DNA of 64,000 bases from Algoriphagus aestuariicola (GCF_017254835.1 NZ_JAFKCW010000002.1:186001-250000); one strand, 5' to 3'; numbered from the stretch's first letter, positions 25,378 through 34,487 are shown. Made by a program: numbers and translations. Notes: generated by a model not told the origin, from the sequence alone.

Positions 25378-28300
25378 TGAGAATCTCAGATTTTGCCGTA
25401 AAGAACTATCAGTTTACGCTGGTTATCTTTCTGATGACCGTAGTGGTCGGCCTTACGACCTTTTTCACCATGCCGAGGAGCGAAGATCCGGTGATCGAGG
25501 CGCCGCAATTCCCCGTGATCGTGATCTACCCCGGTGCTAGTCCCGAGGACATGGAAGAATTGGTCGTGGATCCGCTCGAAGAGGTGATCTATGGTCTGGA
25601 AAACATCAAGCGGATCAAGACGGAAATCAAGGATGGCGTTGCAGTGCTTTTTGTAGAATACAACTACAACGAGGACGTCAATGAAAAATACCAAGAGCTG
25701 GTTCGGGAGGTCAACACGCTTCGTCCAGAGCTGCCGCAGGAAATTTTCTCCATCAAAATCAACAAAGTCCGCCCCTCCGATGTCAACGTTCTCCAGATCG
25801 CGCTCATCAGTGAAAATGCCTCGAGGGATAAGCTGAAAAGGTATAGTGAGCGTCTTCAGGACGAATTGGAAAAGGTCACCGAACTCAAAAAAGTGGAGGT
25901 TTTTGGTCTTCCTGAGCAGGTTGTACGGGTGGACCTCAAGCTGGACAAAATCGCCGAGATGAACATTCCGCTCCTCGCGATTATTGCCAGCATCCAGAGT
26001 GAGCTGAGCAATATCCCTGGAGGACAAGTCGAGGCAGGAAGCAAAAGCTTCAATGTGAAAACCAGCGGAAACTACAGCTCGGCTGAAGAAATTGGAGAAA
26101 CCATCATCTTCTCCGCACAAAGCCGAACCATCCAGCTCAAGGACGTGGCGGAAATCCGAAATGACTTTGAAGAGACCAAACACATTACGAGATTAAACGG
26201 CTACCGCTCCCTCTTCGTCACTGCGGCACTAAAGGAAGGCAACAACATCTCCAATGTCCAGGAAAAATACCTTCTGGCGATTGACAAAGTAAAGGGAGAG
26301 CTCCCCGAAAACATCGATTTGGTTGTGGCTTTTGACCAAGCCAACTACGTCAATCAGCGCTTGAGTGGACTAGGGATTGATTTCCTGATAGCCATCGCCC
26401 TGGTCTTTATCACTCTGCTCCCACTTGGCAATCGAGCTTCCATCATCGTGATGATCTCGATTCCCCTGTCCCTTGCTATAGGTTTGGTGCTGCTGAACGC
26501 CCTAGGCTATAGCCTAAACCAACTGAGCATCGTTGGTCTGGTCGTTGCATTGGGACTTTTGGTGGATGACAGTATCGTGGTGGTGGAAAACATCGAGCGC
26601 TGGATCAGGGACGGCTTTTCCAAGAAAGAGGCCGCGCTCAAAGCCACCAAGCAGATCTCTCTTTCGGTAGTCGGATGTACGGTAACCTTGATCATCGCAT
26701 TTTTGCCGCTCGTGTTTTTGCCCGAGGGCTCGGGAGATTTCATCAGAAGTCTCCCTTTGGCGGTGATCATGAGCGTTCTTGCCTCCATGCTGGTATCGTT
26801 GACCATCATTCCATTTCTCTCTACTTGGTTTCTCAGGGACAAAAGCACCGAACATTCCAACTGGTTTTATGACCTCTTCCAAAAAGGCATTCACAAGACC
26901 TATGCTCCCCTACTGGAAAGGGCACTTCACAAGCCCCTTGCCACATTGATTCTCGCGGGACTGATCTTCGCGGTGTCCTTGGTTTTGTTTCCCGTCATTG
27001 GCTTTAGCCTTTTTCCCCCTTCGGAAAAGCCCCAATTTCTGATAAACATCACGACACCGCTCCAGTCCAACCTAACCACCACCGACGAGGTTGCCAGAAA
27101 GGTGGAGGCCGAGCTCAGCCAGATTCCCGAACTGATGAATTTCGCCACCAATGTAGGAAAAGGTAATCCAAGGATATACTACAACGAAATCCCAGAAAAT
27201 GAGCGGACGGACTACTCCCAGATCTTTGTCCAGCTGGATCCCCATACCTCGCCACCGCGAAAGATGCAAGTGATCGAAGACCTCAAATCCAAATTCTCGA
27301 GCTTTGCCGGAGCAAAGGTGGAAGTGAAGAACTTTGAGCAAGGGCCACCCGTGACTGCCCCGGTAGAAGTAAGGATTTCCGGAGAAAATCTCGACACACT
27401 CCGACACCTTGCCGCCAAGGTCGAGCAACTTCTGAAAGAAACCAAAGGAACCATCTACATCAACAATCCCGTTGCAAACCTGAAAACAGACATTAGGGTG
27501 GCTATCCAAAAAAATAAGGCAAGGCAGCTTGGAGTGAATATTGCCGAGGTAGACCGAACGGTGAGGCTTGCCTTGGCGGGGCTAAACCTGGGTTCCTTTA
27601 CCGACCCACTGGGCGATGAGCGCTCAATACTTCTCACCTCCCCTAGACCAGAAAAGGCCACCCTCGCGAGTTTTGACGGACTGTATATCAACAACCAACA
27701 GGGCGCCGGCATACCCATTTCCCAGATCGCCGACCTCCAACTCGAAAGCAGCACCTTGACAATTGACCACTACAACAAGATCCGTTCGGTGTCTGTTTCT
27801 TCCTTTGTTGACCAAAATTTCCTTACAGACCGTGTGATCTCAGAGGTGATTCAGAAGTTGGAGCAGGTTCGGCTTCCAGACGGCTATTCCTTTAAAATGG
27901 CCGGGGAGTATGAGACGCGACAAGAGTCATTTGCCGGGTTTAACACGGTGATTATCGTCACAGTATTTCTATTCGTCGCGGTCTTAATATTGCTGTTCAA
28001 AACCTTCAAGAGCACCATCATCGTACTTTCGGTGATTCCGCTAGGCATGGTGGGAGCTTTGGTCGCCCTCTGGTTGACGGGTAATTCCCTCTCCTTTGTA
28101 GCAATCATAGGCTTGATCGCGTTAGCTGGAATAGAGGTAAAAACCTCTATCCTGCTGGTGGACTTTACCAATCAACTCAGGCTGGAGGGAAAACCCTTGG
28201 AAGCTGCTATCCGTGAAGCAGGAGAAATCCGGTTTCTGCCGATCGTGTTGACCACCATCACCGCGATAGGAGGTTTGATTCCGATTGCTTTGAGTACAAA

Positions 28301-28412
28301 TCCATTGATTTCACCTTTGGCAATAGTTTTGATCGGAGGTTTGATCAGTTCCACTTTGCTTTCAAGAATTGTCACTCCGGTGATGTATAAGTTATTGCCA
28401 CCTAAAATCTGA
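25374..28412 (+). CDS. RND inner-membrane efflux pump
   Basis: 1012 residues, slightly short for AcrB (1049) but normal for the HAE/VexF-type group in this phylum. Twelve transmembrane segments in two halves: helix 1 at 12-30, helices 2-6 at about 340-470, helix 7 at 520-540, helices 8-12 at about 855-1005. Proton-relay acids Asp-Asp sit in GLLVDDSIVVVENI. Porter-domain markers include PQFPVIVIYPGASPEDMEE, split here by the Y. It pumps lipophilic compounds or metals with proton import; substrate class cannot be fixed. It forms one operon with TolC, adaptor and a small ACP-like protein. Confidence 0.95.
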   Translation: MMRISDFAVKNYQFTLVIFLMTVVVGLTTFFTMPRSEDPVIEAPQFPVIVIYPGASPEDMEELVVDPLEEVIYGLENIKRIKTEIKDGVAVLFVEYNYNEDVNEKYQELVREVNTLRPELPQEIFSIKINKVRPSDVNVLQIALISENASRDKLKRYSERLQDELEKVTELKKVEVFGLPEQVVRVDLKLDKIAEMNIPLLAIIASIQSELSNIPGGQVEAGSKSFNVKTSGNYSSAEEIGETIIFSAQSRTIQLKDVAEIRNDFEETKHITRLNGYRSLFVTAALKEGNNISNVQEKYLLAIDKVKGELPENIDLVVAFDQANYVNQRLSGLGIDFLIAIALVFITLLPLGNRASIIVMISIPLSLAIGLVLLNALGYSLNQLSIVGLVVALGLLVDDSIVVVENIERWIRDGFSKKEAALKATKQISLSVVGCTVTLIIAFLPLVFLPEGSGDFIRSLPLAVIMSVLASMLVSLTIIPFLSTWFLRDKSTEHSNWFYDLFQKGIHKTYAPLLERALHKPLATLILAGLIFAVSLVLFPVIGFSLFPPSEKPQFLINITTPLQSNLTTTDEVARKVEAELSQIPELMNFATNVGKGNPRIYYNEIPENERTDYSQIFVQLDPHTSPPRKMQVIEDLKSKFSSFAGAKVEVKNFEQGPPVTAPVEVRISGENLDTLRHLAAKVEQLLKETKGTIYINNPVANLKTDIRVAIQKNKARQLGVNIAEVDRTVRLALAGLNLGSFTDPLGDERSILLTSPRPEKATLASFDGLYINNQQGAGIPISQIADLQLESSTLTIDHYNKIRSVSVSSFVDQNFLTDRVISEVIQKLEQVRLPDGYSFKMAGEYETRQESFAGFNTVIIVTVFLFVAVLILLFKTFKSTIIVLSVIPLGMVGALVALWLTGNSLSFVAIIGLIALAGIEVKTSILLVDFTNQLRLEGKPLEAAIREAGEIRFLPIVLTTITAIGGLIPIALSTNPLISPLAIVLIGGLISSTLLSRIVTPVMYKLLPPKI

Positions 28413-28416
28413 CTCA

Positions 28417-28665
28417 ATGAACCAACACTACTCTTTGCTGAAAAAAGCCGTGGAAGTCTTTCATTCCTACGGGATAGCTCTCACCGGCCAACGTAAAAAT
28501 GCCCATCTGATCCAACAGCTTCACATGGATCCTGTCTTCATCAATGGACTCATCTTCGAGCTCGAGTTCCAGCTGCAGGTGATCATCCAAGAGGAAAAGC
28601 TGGCGCGGGCATCCACCCCAAGGGAAATAATCGAACTGCTTTTGGAAATCCCCCAAGACAACTGA
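28417..28665 (+). CDS. Acyl-carrier-protein-like protein lacking the prosthetic-group serine
   Basis: 82 residues, starting four bases after the pump stop. The helical pattern from residue about 28 (NAHLIQQLHMDPVFINGLIF, then ELEFQLQVIIQEEKL, then STPREIIELLLE) follows the acyl carrier fold: helix 1, the D-S-L site, helix 2, an acidic turn and the T..E.I..L helix 4. At the usual phosphopantetheine Ser the sequence has Pro (HMDPVF instead of GADSLD), so the arm cannot be attached in the normal way. It may be a structural or regulatory partner. It ends with a terminator and is convergent with the Rrf2 gene. Confidence 0.65.
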   Translation: MNQHYSLLKKAVEVFHSYGIALTGQRKNAHLIQQLHMDPVFINGLIFELEFQLQVIIQEEKLARASTPREIIELLLEIPQDN

Positions 28666-28671
28666 TCAAAA

Positions 28672-28698
28672 AGAGGCTGCCTGAACCAAACAGCCTCT
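28672..28698. terminator. Bidirectional intrinsic terminator after the efflux operon
   Basis: Stem AGAGGCTG / CAGCCTCT with an 11-base loop, followed by CCTTTTTT on the plus strand and preceded by AAAAA. Convergent genes end at 28665 (plus) and 28705 (minus). Confidence 0.85.
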
Positions 28699-28704
28699 CC
28701 TTTT

Positions 28705-29124
28705 TTACTCGTCTTTTTTTCCGGCAAGCGTGGTTATCGGCCGCTCCAGAATCGGAACCATCTCTGATCTCACTTCCGCAAAGAGCTTGCGGATTCTGCA
28801 AGTCTCCTCGTCCTCACATTCCGCGCAGGCTTCATAAAAACGTTCTGAAATACAAGGGATCAAAGCTATCGGTCCATCTACCACACGCATGATCTGCGCT
28901 ATACTGATTTCCGCCGGATCTTTGGCTAAGGTATAGCCTCCCTCTGCTCCGCGAATACTCCTAACTAGCTGGTGGGTTTTCAGGTCTCTAAGTATATTCT
29001 CCAAAAACTTGTAGGGAATGTGCTCCCGCTCTGATATCAGCTTCGCCGAAACCGGCACAAGCTCAGGGTGATCTTGAAGGAAAAGTATTGTTTTGATAGC
29101 GTACTTGGCTCTTTTGGATAGCAT
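28705..29124 (-). CDS. Rrf2-family transcriptional regulator with a Cys cluster
   Basis: 139 residues. N-terminal winged helix: MLSKRAKYAIKTILFL, SAKLISEREHIPYKFLENIL, then LVRSIRGAEGGYTLAKDP (the wing with the RGxxGGY motif). The C-terminal half has Cys at PCISERFYEACAECE then EETCR, the Fe-S ligand pattern of IscR/NsrR/CymR-type regulators (three or four Cys). This supports an iron-sulfur or redox sensor. Rrf2 regulators control sulfur, cysteine or Fe-S genes; no such genes are adjacent, so the target is not in the window. It may be the first gene of a short minus-strand transcript. Confidence 0.93.
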   Translation of the reverse strand: MLSKRAKYAIKTILFLQDHPELVPVSAKLISEREHIPYKFLENILRDLKTHQLVRSIRGAEGGYTLAKDPAEISIAQIMRVVDGPIALIPCISERFYEACAECEDEETCRIRKLFAEVRSEMVPILERPITTLAGKKDE

Positions 29125-29215
29125 AGGGACTTCTTATTGGCATCCAAAGTACAAAAAAACCAGAGAGCCGGAAAACTAAACTCTATCTAGGGAGGGAAGT
29201 TTGAAAATTTAGAAT

Positions 29216-30085
29216 TCAATGGTCCTCTGGCACTTTCTCCCCAGCCTCTATTAAGAAATCCAGCCGATTTTCCTTTGGAGGAATCGGGCAGGTGGCATAT
29301 GCGGTATAGGCACATGGCGGATTATAAGCGTAATTGAAATCAATTGTGGTATTCCCCTTACTGTCGGGAAATTTCACGTATAGGTATCTCCCACTTGGAT
29401 AAGTCGCCTCCATGTTGGTTTCGTCCGAAAAAATCACAAACAACTTGCCCTCATCCTCCAGCGTAATCAATTCTTGGCTTTGTCCGTTGATCTTAAATTT
29501 GAGGATCCCCATTACCCGCCATTCGATGGCTTGCCCCAATACGTTAGTGATGGACATAAACTCGTTGAATTTGGGTTGAAAAAAAGCCTCGAGACGCCAA
29601 TTCGGATCGTAGGCGAAGGTCGGTGTAGGCGCAAATTTCCCCAAAGCAGGATGTTCAAGATTTCTTAGCCTCACCGCAAATCGATCTCCGCGTTTGATTA
29701 CAGACCACTTCCACTTGCTAGCCTTCAGACTTCCATTTACGCCATGGTCTATCGGAAACAAGACCGATTCACGAACAACCTTCCCCTCCCTTTCGACGGA
29801 CATTTTATCTGACACAATAAAAGTAACCTTGTCATCACTTACCCTAAAAACGCCGATTTCATCCCTTTGAGGAGTTTGGAAAATCGCCAAGCTATCGGGA
29901 AACACGGCTGCCAAGTGATTGTCCCCTGGTTCCAACCAAAGCAAGCCAGCGAGATTTAGCCAACCGTCTTCAGCCAACAATTCCTCAGACCTTTCAATTT
30001 TCCATTGTTCGAATTTGGCATCTTGGGAAAATGCTGAAATGCAAAAGGCCCAGCAAACAAGGAATATAGATAGTGTTCGTTCCAT
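29216..30085 (-). CDS. DUF1684-family secreted protein
   Basis: 289 residues from the ATG at 30083-30085 (MERTLSIFLVCWAFCISAFS), a clean signal peptide; a start at 30121 would add 12 residues that overlap the structured leader. The middle and end match the DUF1684 family: GWLNLAGLLWLEPGDNH, then RFAVRLRNLEHPAL, and the terminal FNYAYNPPCAYTAYATCPIP, with paired Cys and Pro. Family function is unknown; members are periplasmic and beta-rich. It follows a long structured leader and is divergent from a TonB receptor, so a joint role in uptake is possible but not shown. Confidence 0.85.
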   Translation of the reverse strand: MERTLSIFLVCWAFCISAFSQDAKFEQWKIERSEELLAEDGWLNLAGLLWLEPGDNHLAAVFPDSLAIFQTPQRDEIGVFRVSDDKVTFIVSDKMSVEREGKVVRESVLFPIDHGVNGSLKASKWKWSVIKRGDRFAVRLRNLEHPALGKFAPTPTFAYDPNWRLEAFFQPKFNEFMSITNVLGQAIEWRVMGILKFKINGQSQELITLEDEGKLFVIFSDETNMEATYPSGRYLYVKFPDSKGNTTIDFNYAYNPPCAYTAYATCPIPPKENRLDFLIEAGEKVPEDH

Positions 30086-30105
30086 TTTATACAATTTTAA
30101 GAAAT

Positions 30106-30208
30106 CGGGCTTTACTCCCACAATATGGGAGCGATGGATTTACCATTCACTGCCCGGCATAGATACCGCCTTGAGTTTTCAAACTCGATAACCAATGGAA
30201 AATTGGTT
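30106..30208. other. Multi-hairpin RNA element (candidate structured leader or small RNA)
   Basis: Six stems fit without overlap: CGGGC 30106-30110 with GCCCG 30152-30156, enclosing CTCCCA/TGGGAG (30115-30131) and ATGG/CCAT (30134-30146); then GGC/GCC-type pairing around 30157-30170; GAGTTT/AAACTC (30173-30186); and AACCAAT/ATTGGTT (30190-30208) with TTTTTT after it on the plus strand. Read on the minus strand this is the 5' leader of the DUF1684 gene, about 120 nt, with an exact TATTTTTG -7 element at 30215-30222. Read on the plus strand it ends in a terminator, as a small RNA would. I could not match it to a known riboswitch class. Confidence 0.45.
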
Positions 30209-30233
30209 TTTTAACAAAAATAATCACTGACGC

Positions 30234-30263
30234 TTGTACAGAAATAAAAAAAATTTATATTTG
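30234..30263 (+). promoter_or_regulatory. Promoter of the TonB-dependent receptor gene
   Basis: TTG at 30234-30236, 19-base spacer, exact TATATTTG at 30256-30263. The expected transcription start is near 30270, inside the palindrome that follows. Confidence 0.8.
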
Positions 30264-30264
30264 C

Positions 30265-30297
30265 ATACTATTCATACCGTATTGATATGAATAGTAT
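30265..30297. promoter_or_regulatory. Perfect 12-bp inverted repeat at the receptor transcription start
   Basis: ATACTATTCATA, nine bases, TATGAATAGTAT. It starts two bases after the -7 element and covers the expected +1, ending 27 bp before the ATG. The position suits an operator; in RNA it could fold into a hairpin close to the start codon. Confidence 0.65.
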
Positions 30298-30323
30298 ATT
30301 TTACATCGCTAAACCTTTGTTCC

Positions 30324-32870
30324 ATGTCCAATCCTATCTTTCTGTTTCTGGCATTTTTTCTTTTCGGCGGACTATCCTATGGTCAAACTGCCATTCAAGG
30401 TACTATCTCCGATCCAAGAGGCGAACCTCTAGTAGGTGCCACGGTAGTGATTCAGAGCACCAACATCTACGCAATCACTGATGAAGCGGGAAACTTTATA
30501 CTAACTTTCCCAGGTGAATTGCCGGTCAGACTTCAAGTTAATTTTTTGGGATTCAAAGAACACGTCTTGGAAATCAGCAGCTTTCCCCAAAGCCCCTTGT
30601 CAATCAGATTGGAGGAAGATCTGGAGCTAGCAGAAGTACTTATCACCGCAAGGAGGAGGACGGAGGAAGTCCAAAAAGTCCCTATCCCAATATCGGTGGT
30701 TGGCGGATCTAAAATTGAGGAATCTGGATCTTTCAATGTCAATCGTGTGAAAGAGTTGGTGCCGACGGTTCAACTTTATTCATCCAATCCGAGGAACACG
30801 ACGCTCAACATCCGTGGGCTTGGATCTACCTTCGGACTAACGAACGATGGGATCGACCCTGGCGTAGGCTTCTATGTGGACGGAGTATATTATGCCAGGC
30901 CGGCAGCCACGACCTTGGACTTTATTGATATTGAGCAGATCGAGGTACTGAGGGGTCCCCAAGGAACACTATTTGGCAAAAACACCACAGCCGGAGCATT
31001 CAATATTACTACACGACTTCCAACATACACACCAGAGGCCAGGGCTGAACTTAGCTTCGGAAACTTTGGATATATTCAGGCTAAAGCTTCAATCTCTGGC
31101 CCACTTTCCAAAAAATTGGCGGCTCGTGTGTCCTTTTCAGGAACCCAGCGGAACGGAACAGTAGAAAACATCCGAACGGGGAATTACATAAATGATCTAA
31201 ACAACCTCGGATTCAGGGGACAGGTAGTCTATAACCCGAGCAGTAATGTTGAACTCCTAGTTTCTGCAGATGCGAGCTCACAGCGCCCAGAAGGCTATGC
31301 ACAGGTAGTTGCGGGTGTAGTTCAGACCCAAAGATCGGCCTATCGACAGTTTGACCAAATCATCGCGGACCTAGGCTATGAACTTCCAAGCCGTGACGCC
31401 TTTGAGCGGATCATAGATCACGACACCCCCTGGAGATCAAAAAATGACCTCGGAGGAATCTCACTTAATGCCGACATTCAGCTTGGAACCGGTACACTAA
31501 CAACTACTACGGCCTGGAGATATTGGAACTGGGGACCTTCCAATGATCGGGATTTTACGGGACTATCGGTACTGTCTCTATCTCAAGCTCCTTCTAGACA
31601 TGAACAATTTTCCCAAGAGATTCGCTATGCAGGAGATTTTTCCGAAAAGCTAAGCGGAGTAATGGGGGTGTACTATCTGAAACAAAAATTAAATACCGCC
31701 CCCTATCACACTGAAGAATCCGGAGATGCACAATGGCGTTTTTCGCAAAACTCTGATAGCCCGCTATGGACAACTCCCGGATTGCTGGAAGGATATGGTA
31801 TTCGAACCATATCCACACTAGAATCCGTAGGAGCAGCGGTTTTCGGACAGCTCGATTGGGCGATCACCGAAAAACTCCGCTTCTTGCCTGGCATCCGATT
31901 TAACTATGACAAAAAACACGTGAATTATGATCGTCAAACCTATGGAGGACTGGCTACAGATGACCCAGCTTTACTTGCACTGAAACAATCCATCTACTCA
32001 GCCCAAAACTTTGTTGCGCAAGTGGAAAACCAAAACTTCTCAGGACAAGCAACCCTCTCCTATCAGTTCAGCAAACAGCTCAATGCTTTTGCCACATATT
32101 CTAACAGTTATAAGCCTGTGGGTGTCAATCTCGGTGGCTTACCAACAGTAGCCGGGCAACCGATATTGGAACTGGCAGAGGTAAAACCAGAATACGTCAA
32201 GCACTACGAGCTTGGTCTAAAAACCACTCCCGGCAAAGGAACAGCGCTGAATCTTGCCTTCCACCACACTAGTATTGACGACTATCAGACACTCGTCCAG
32301 ACGGCGGAACTTGGAGTCAACAGAGGCTATTTGGCCAATGCCGAAGAAGTGCGCGTGCTTGGACTCGAGCTGGACGGGAACGTGCGTCTCAGCCCCACTT
32401 TCTCAGTTAATGGAGCACTTGCGTTTACAGACGCTATATACGCCTCCTTTCCCAATGCTCCCGTGCCGCTGGAGGAGACCGGAGGAGAACAGGCATTCAA
32501 AGACATATCCGGGGGTGAGCTACCTGGTGTGTCCAAATGGGCAGGCTCTTTTGGGACAGAATACTCTCATAAAAGCAGTTTTTTCGGAAAAGAAGGAAGC
32601 TTCATCGCAGCATCTGATCTGTTTTTTCGATCAAGATTTTCCTCCAGCCCCTCACCTTCGCAGTACCTAAATGTGGACGGTTACGCATTGGTCAATGCGA
32701 GGCTGGGTTTTCGCGGAAAGTCGGGACTTTCAGCTTTTCTCTGGGCCAGAAACCTCCTAAACCAAGACTACTATGAGCAGTTACTCCCCGCTTCGGGCAA
32801 TGCTGGACACTATGCAGCTGTATTGGGCGATCCCCTTACCTACGGTTTCACGCTCAAATTTGACCTGTGA
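30324..32870 (+). CDS. TonB-dependent receptor with carboxypeptidase-like N-terminal domain
   Basis: 848 residues. Signal peptide (MSNPIFLFLAFFLFGGLSYG), then a carboxypeptidase-like regulatory domain at about 22-110 (IQGTISDPRGEPLVGATVVI), then a TonB-box-like stretch (AEVLITARRRTEEVQ), then the plug with VDGVYYARPAATTLDFI, split here, and IEQIEVLRGPQGTLFGKN, and TAGAFNITTRLP. The 22-strand barrel follows and ends in an aromatic-Leu tail (YGFTLKFDL). The FecA/IroN-like plug text suggests siderophore or small-molecule uptake rather than a SusC glycan importer; no SusD follows. A strong promoter with a palindrome over the start suggests tight regulation. A terminator lies 31 bp after the stop. 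Confidence 0.93.
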   Translation: MSNPIFLFLAFFLFGGLSYGQTAIQGTISDPRGEPLVGATVVIQSTNIYAITDEAGNFILTFPGELPVRLQVNFLGFKEHVLEISSFPQSPLSIRLEEDLELAEVLITARRRTEEVQKVPIPISVVGGSKIEESGSFNVNRVKELVPTVQLYSSNPRNTTLNIRGLGSTFGLTNDGIDPGVGFYVDGVYYARPAATTLDFIDIEQIEVLRGPQGTLFGKNTTAGAFNITTRLPTYTPEARAELSFGNFGYIQAKASISGPLSKKLAARVSFSGTQRNGTVENIRTGNYINDLNNLGFRGQVVYNPSSNVELLVSADASSQRPEGYAQVVAGVVQTQRSAYRQFDQIIADLGYELPSRDAFERIIDHDTPWRSKNDLGGISLNADIQLGTGTLTTTTAWRYWNWGPSNDRDFTGLSVLSLSQAPSRHEQFSQEIRYAGDFSEKLSGVMGVYYLKQKLNTAPYHTEESGDAQWRFSQNSDSPLWTTPGLLEGYGIRTISTLESVGAAVFGQLDWAITEKLRFLPGIRFNYDKKHVNYDRQTYGGLATDDPALLALKQSIYSAQNFVAQVENQNFSGQATLSYQFSKQLNAFATYSNSYKPVGVNLGGLPTVAGQPILELAEVKPEYVKHYELGLKTTPGKGTALNLAFHHTSIDDYQTLVQTAELGVNRGYLANAEEVRVLGLELDGNVRLSPTFSVNGALAFTDAIYASFPNAPVPLEETGGEQAFKDISGGELPGVSKWAGSFGTEYSHKSSFFGKEGSFIAASDLFFRSRFSSSPSPSQYLNVDGYALVNARLGFRGKSGLSAFLWARNLLNQDYYEQLLPASGNAGHYAAVLGDPLTYGFTLKFDL

Positions 32871-32900
32871 TCCGTTTAAGGGCTATTTTTCCCCGAAAAG

Positions 32901-32920
32901 GCCAGAACCTTGCGTCTGGC
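32901..32920 (+). terminator. Intrinsic terminator after the TonB-dependent receptor
   Basis: Stem GCCAGA / TCTGGC with an eight-base loop, followed by TTTTTT. Confidence 0.8.
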
Positions 32921-33052
32921 TTTTTTCTTGCTGCGAATTGTATGCAGGGATAAGTGAGCATTTTCCGCCTAAAATCTTGATGATTTCCGCCAACGTAGAC
33001 TTTCCCCTCATACAAATTTTCTTATCTTAAGACCAAAAAAAAGCCAAAGCTC

Positions 33053-33820
33053 ATGGATTTATCCTCCGTTTTTTCTCTAGATGGAAAGGTTGCACTGATC
33101 ACTGGCGCAAGCAAAGGAATAGGCTATGGAATCGCGGAGATCTTTGCAGCGGCGGGTGCGAAAGTAGTCATCAGCAGCCGTAAACAGGATGCCTTGGATG
33201 AAAAGGCCAATCAGCTCAAAAACCAGGGATATGAAGCTTGCGGCATTGCCTGCAATGTCAGCCACCCGGAAGAGCTCTCCCTATTGGTAAAGAAGACTGT
33301 AGAGAAGTATGGCACCATCGACATCCTGGTAAACAACGCAGGCGTGAGTCCGGTCTTTGGCCCGGTCCACGAAACCAGCTTGGAAGCCTTTGACAAGATC
33401 ATGGCGGTGAATGTAAAAGCACCGTTTGAGCTTTGCAGACTTTGCTTTCCACACCTTCGAAAGTCTTCAGCTGCTTCGGTGATCAATATTTCCTCGATAG
33501 GCGGCATCAGTCCTGAGACTGGACTGGGCATCTATTCCGTTTCAAAAGCCGCGCTCATTTCCCTTACAAAGGTTTTTGCCAAGGAATGGGGTGAAGCCAA
33601 AATCCGGGTAAACGCAATATGCCCGGGCCTGATCGAGACCAAGTTTTCCGAGCCGCTCTGGTCCAATGAAAAGATCATGACAAAAGTACTCCAGCAGCTT
33701 GCCATCAAGCGCACCGGCACTTCCACAGAAATCGGCTTGATGGCCTTATACCTAGCATCCTCCGCCTCTTCCTATACCACCGGATCTGTCTTTATGGCTG
33801 ACGGTGGTTTCTCGATTTGA
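33053..33820 (+). CDS. Short-chain dehydrogenase/reductase (SDR, classical)
   Basis: 255 residues. NAD(P)-binding TGASKGIGYGIAEIF at the N-terminus, acidic/basic SSRKQ after strand 2 (NADP-leaning), DILVNNAGVSP, catalytic Ser in NISSIGG and the YSVSKAAL motif (Tyr-x-x-x-Lys). The end FMADGGFSI is typical of the FabG/glucose-dehydrogenase-like branch. Substrate unknown. Its stop lies four bases before the convergent trmB stop, so no terminator fits between them. Confidence 0.92.
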   Translation: MDLSSVFSLDGKVALITGASKGIGYGIAEIFAAAGAKVVISSRKQDALDEKANQLKNQGYEACGIACNVSHPEELSLLVKKTVEKYGTIDILVNNAGVSPVFGPVHETSLEAFDKIMAVNVKAPFELCRLCFPHLRKSSAASVINISSIGGISPETGLGIYSVSKAALISLTKVFAKEWGEAKIRVNAICPGLIETKFSEPLWSNEKIMTKVLQQLAIKRTGTSTEIGLMALYLASSASSYTTGSVFMADGGFSI

Positions 33821-33824
33821 GGGA

Positions 33825-34487
33825 TTAGTCTTTGAATCTGAGCTTCAGGTATTTGATTTTCTCGCCCTTGTCGGAAAACATTTTCTCATAGCGGGTTTTG
33901 ATACCGTGGTGGTCATCCTTCATCTCGCTTTGGTAGAAATCATGTGTAAAAGCCAAGATTTCGATATCTTCACGAGCCTGCACCAACTCCAAAGTATAAT
34001 CAAACAGTCCCGTATTGTCGGTTTTGAAATGTACCAATCCACCAGGTTTGATCATGGGTTTGTACATGTCCAAAAACTTCGGTGAAGTCAACCTCCGCTT
34101 TTCATCTCCATCACGCGGAAACGGATCAGGGAAAGTGATCCACAGTTCGGATATTTCCCCCTCGCCAAAAAAGTCCTCCAGCTGTTGGATCTGCGTTCGC
34201 AAAAAAGCCACGTTGGCGATTCCTTCAGCAGTTGCCGTAGAGCTTCCCTTCCAGATTCGGCTCCCCTTGATATCCACGCCTATGAAGTTTTGTGAAGGGT
34301 ACTCACGGCCCAATCCTACGGTAAACTCTCCGCGTCCGCAGGCCAACTCAACTACGATGGGGTTGGGATTTTGAAATTGTTTTTCGTTCCAATGTCCTTT
34401 GATCTCTTCGAAAATTGGCTTTCCAGCCTGGACTACATTCGGGTTTAATTCGTTTTGGGCAAAGCGAACCAGCTTTTTTCTGCTCAT
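33825..34487 (-). CDS. trmB: tRNA (guanine-N7)-methyltransferase
   Basis: 220 residues. Family blocks: VVELACGRGEFTVGLG (SAM motif I), NFIGVDIKGSRIWKGS, TFPDPFPRDGDEKRRLT (the DPWPK-like catalytic stretch) and HFKTDNTGLFDYTLE. It methylates G46 of tRNA variable loops. The start abuts the folC stop with no gap, so it is the last gene of the envelope-transducer operon. Length matches the family. Confidence 0.95.
   Translation of the reverse strand: MSRKKLVRFAQNELNPNVVQAGKPIFEEIKGHWNEKQFQNPNPIVVELACGRGEFTVGLGREYPSQNFIGVDIKGSRIWKGSSTATAEGIANVAFLRTQIQQLEDFFGEGEISELWITFPDPFPRDGDEKRRLTSPKFLDMYKPMIKPGGLVHFKTDNTGLFDYTLELVQAREDIEILAFTHDFYQSEMKDDHHGIKTRYEKMFSDKGEKIKYLKLRFKD

Noticed and set aside
30083-30208. 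Cobalamin riboswitch upstream of DUF1684
   Set aside because: Some words (GGTAAATCC, TTGGTT) recall the B12 element, but the conserved B12 box and its spacing are not matched and neither neighbour is a cobalamin gene by sequence.
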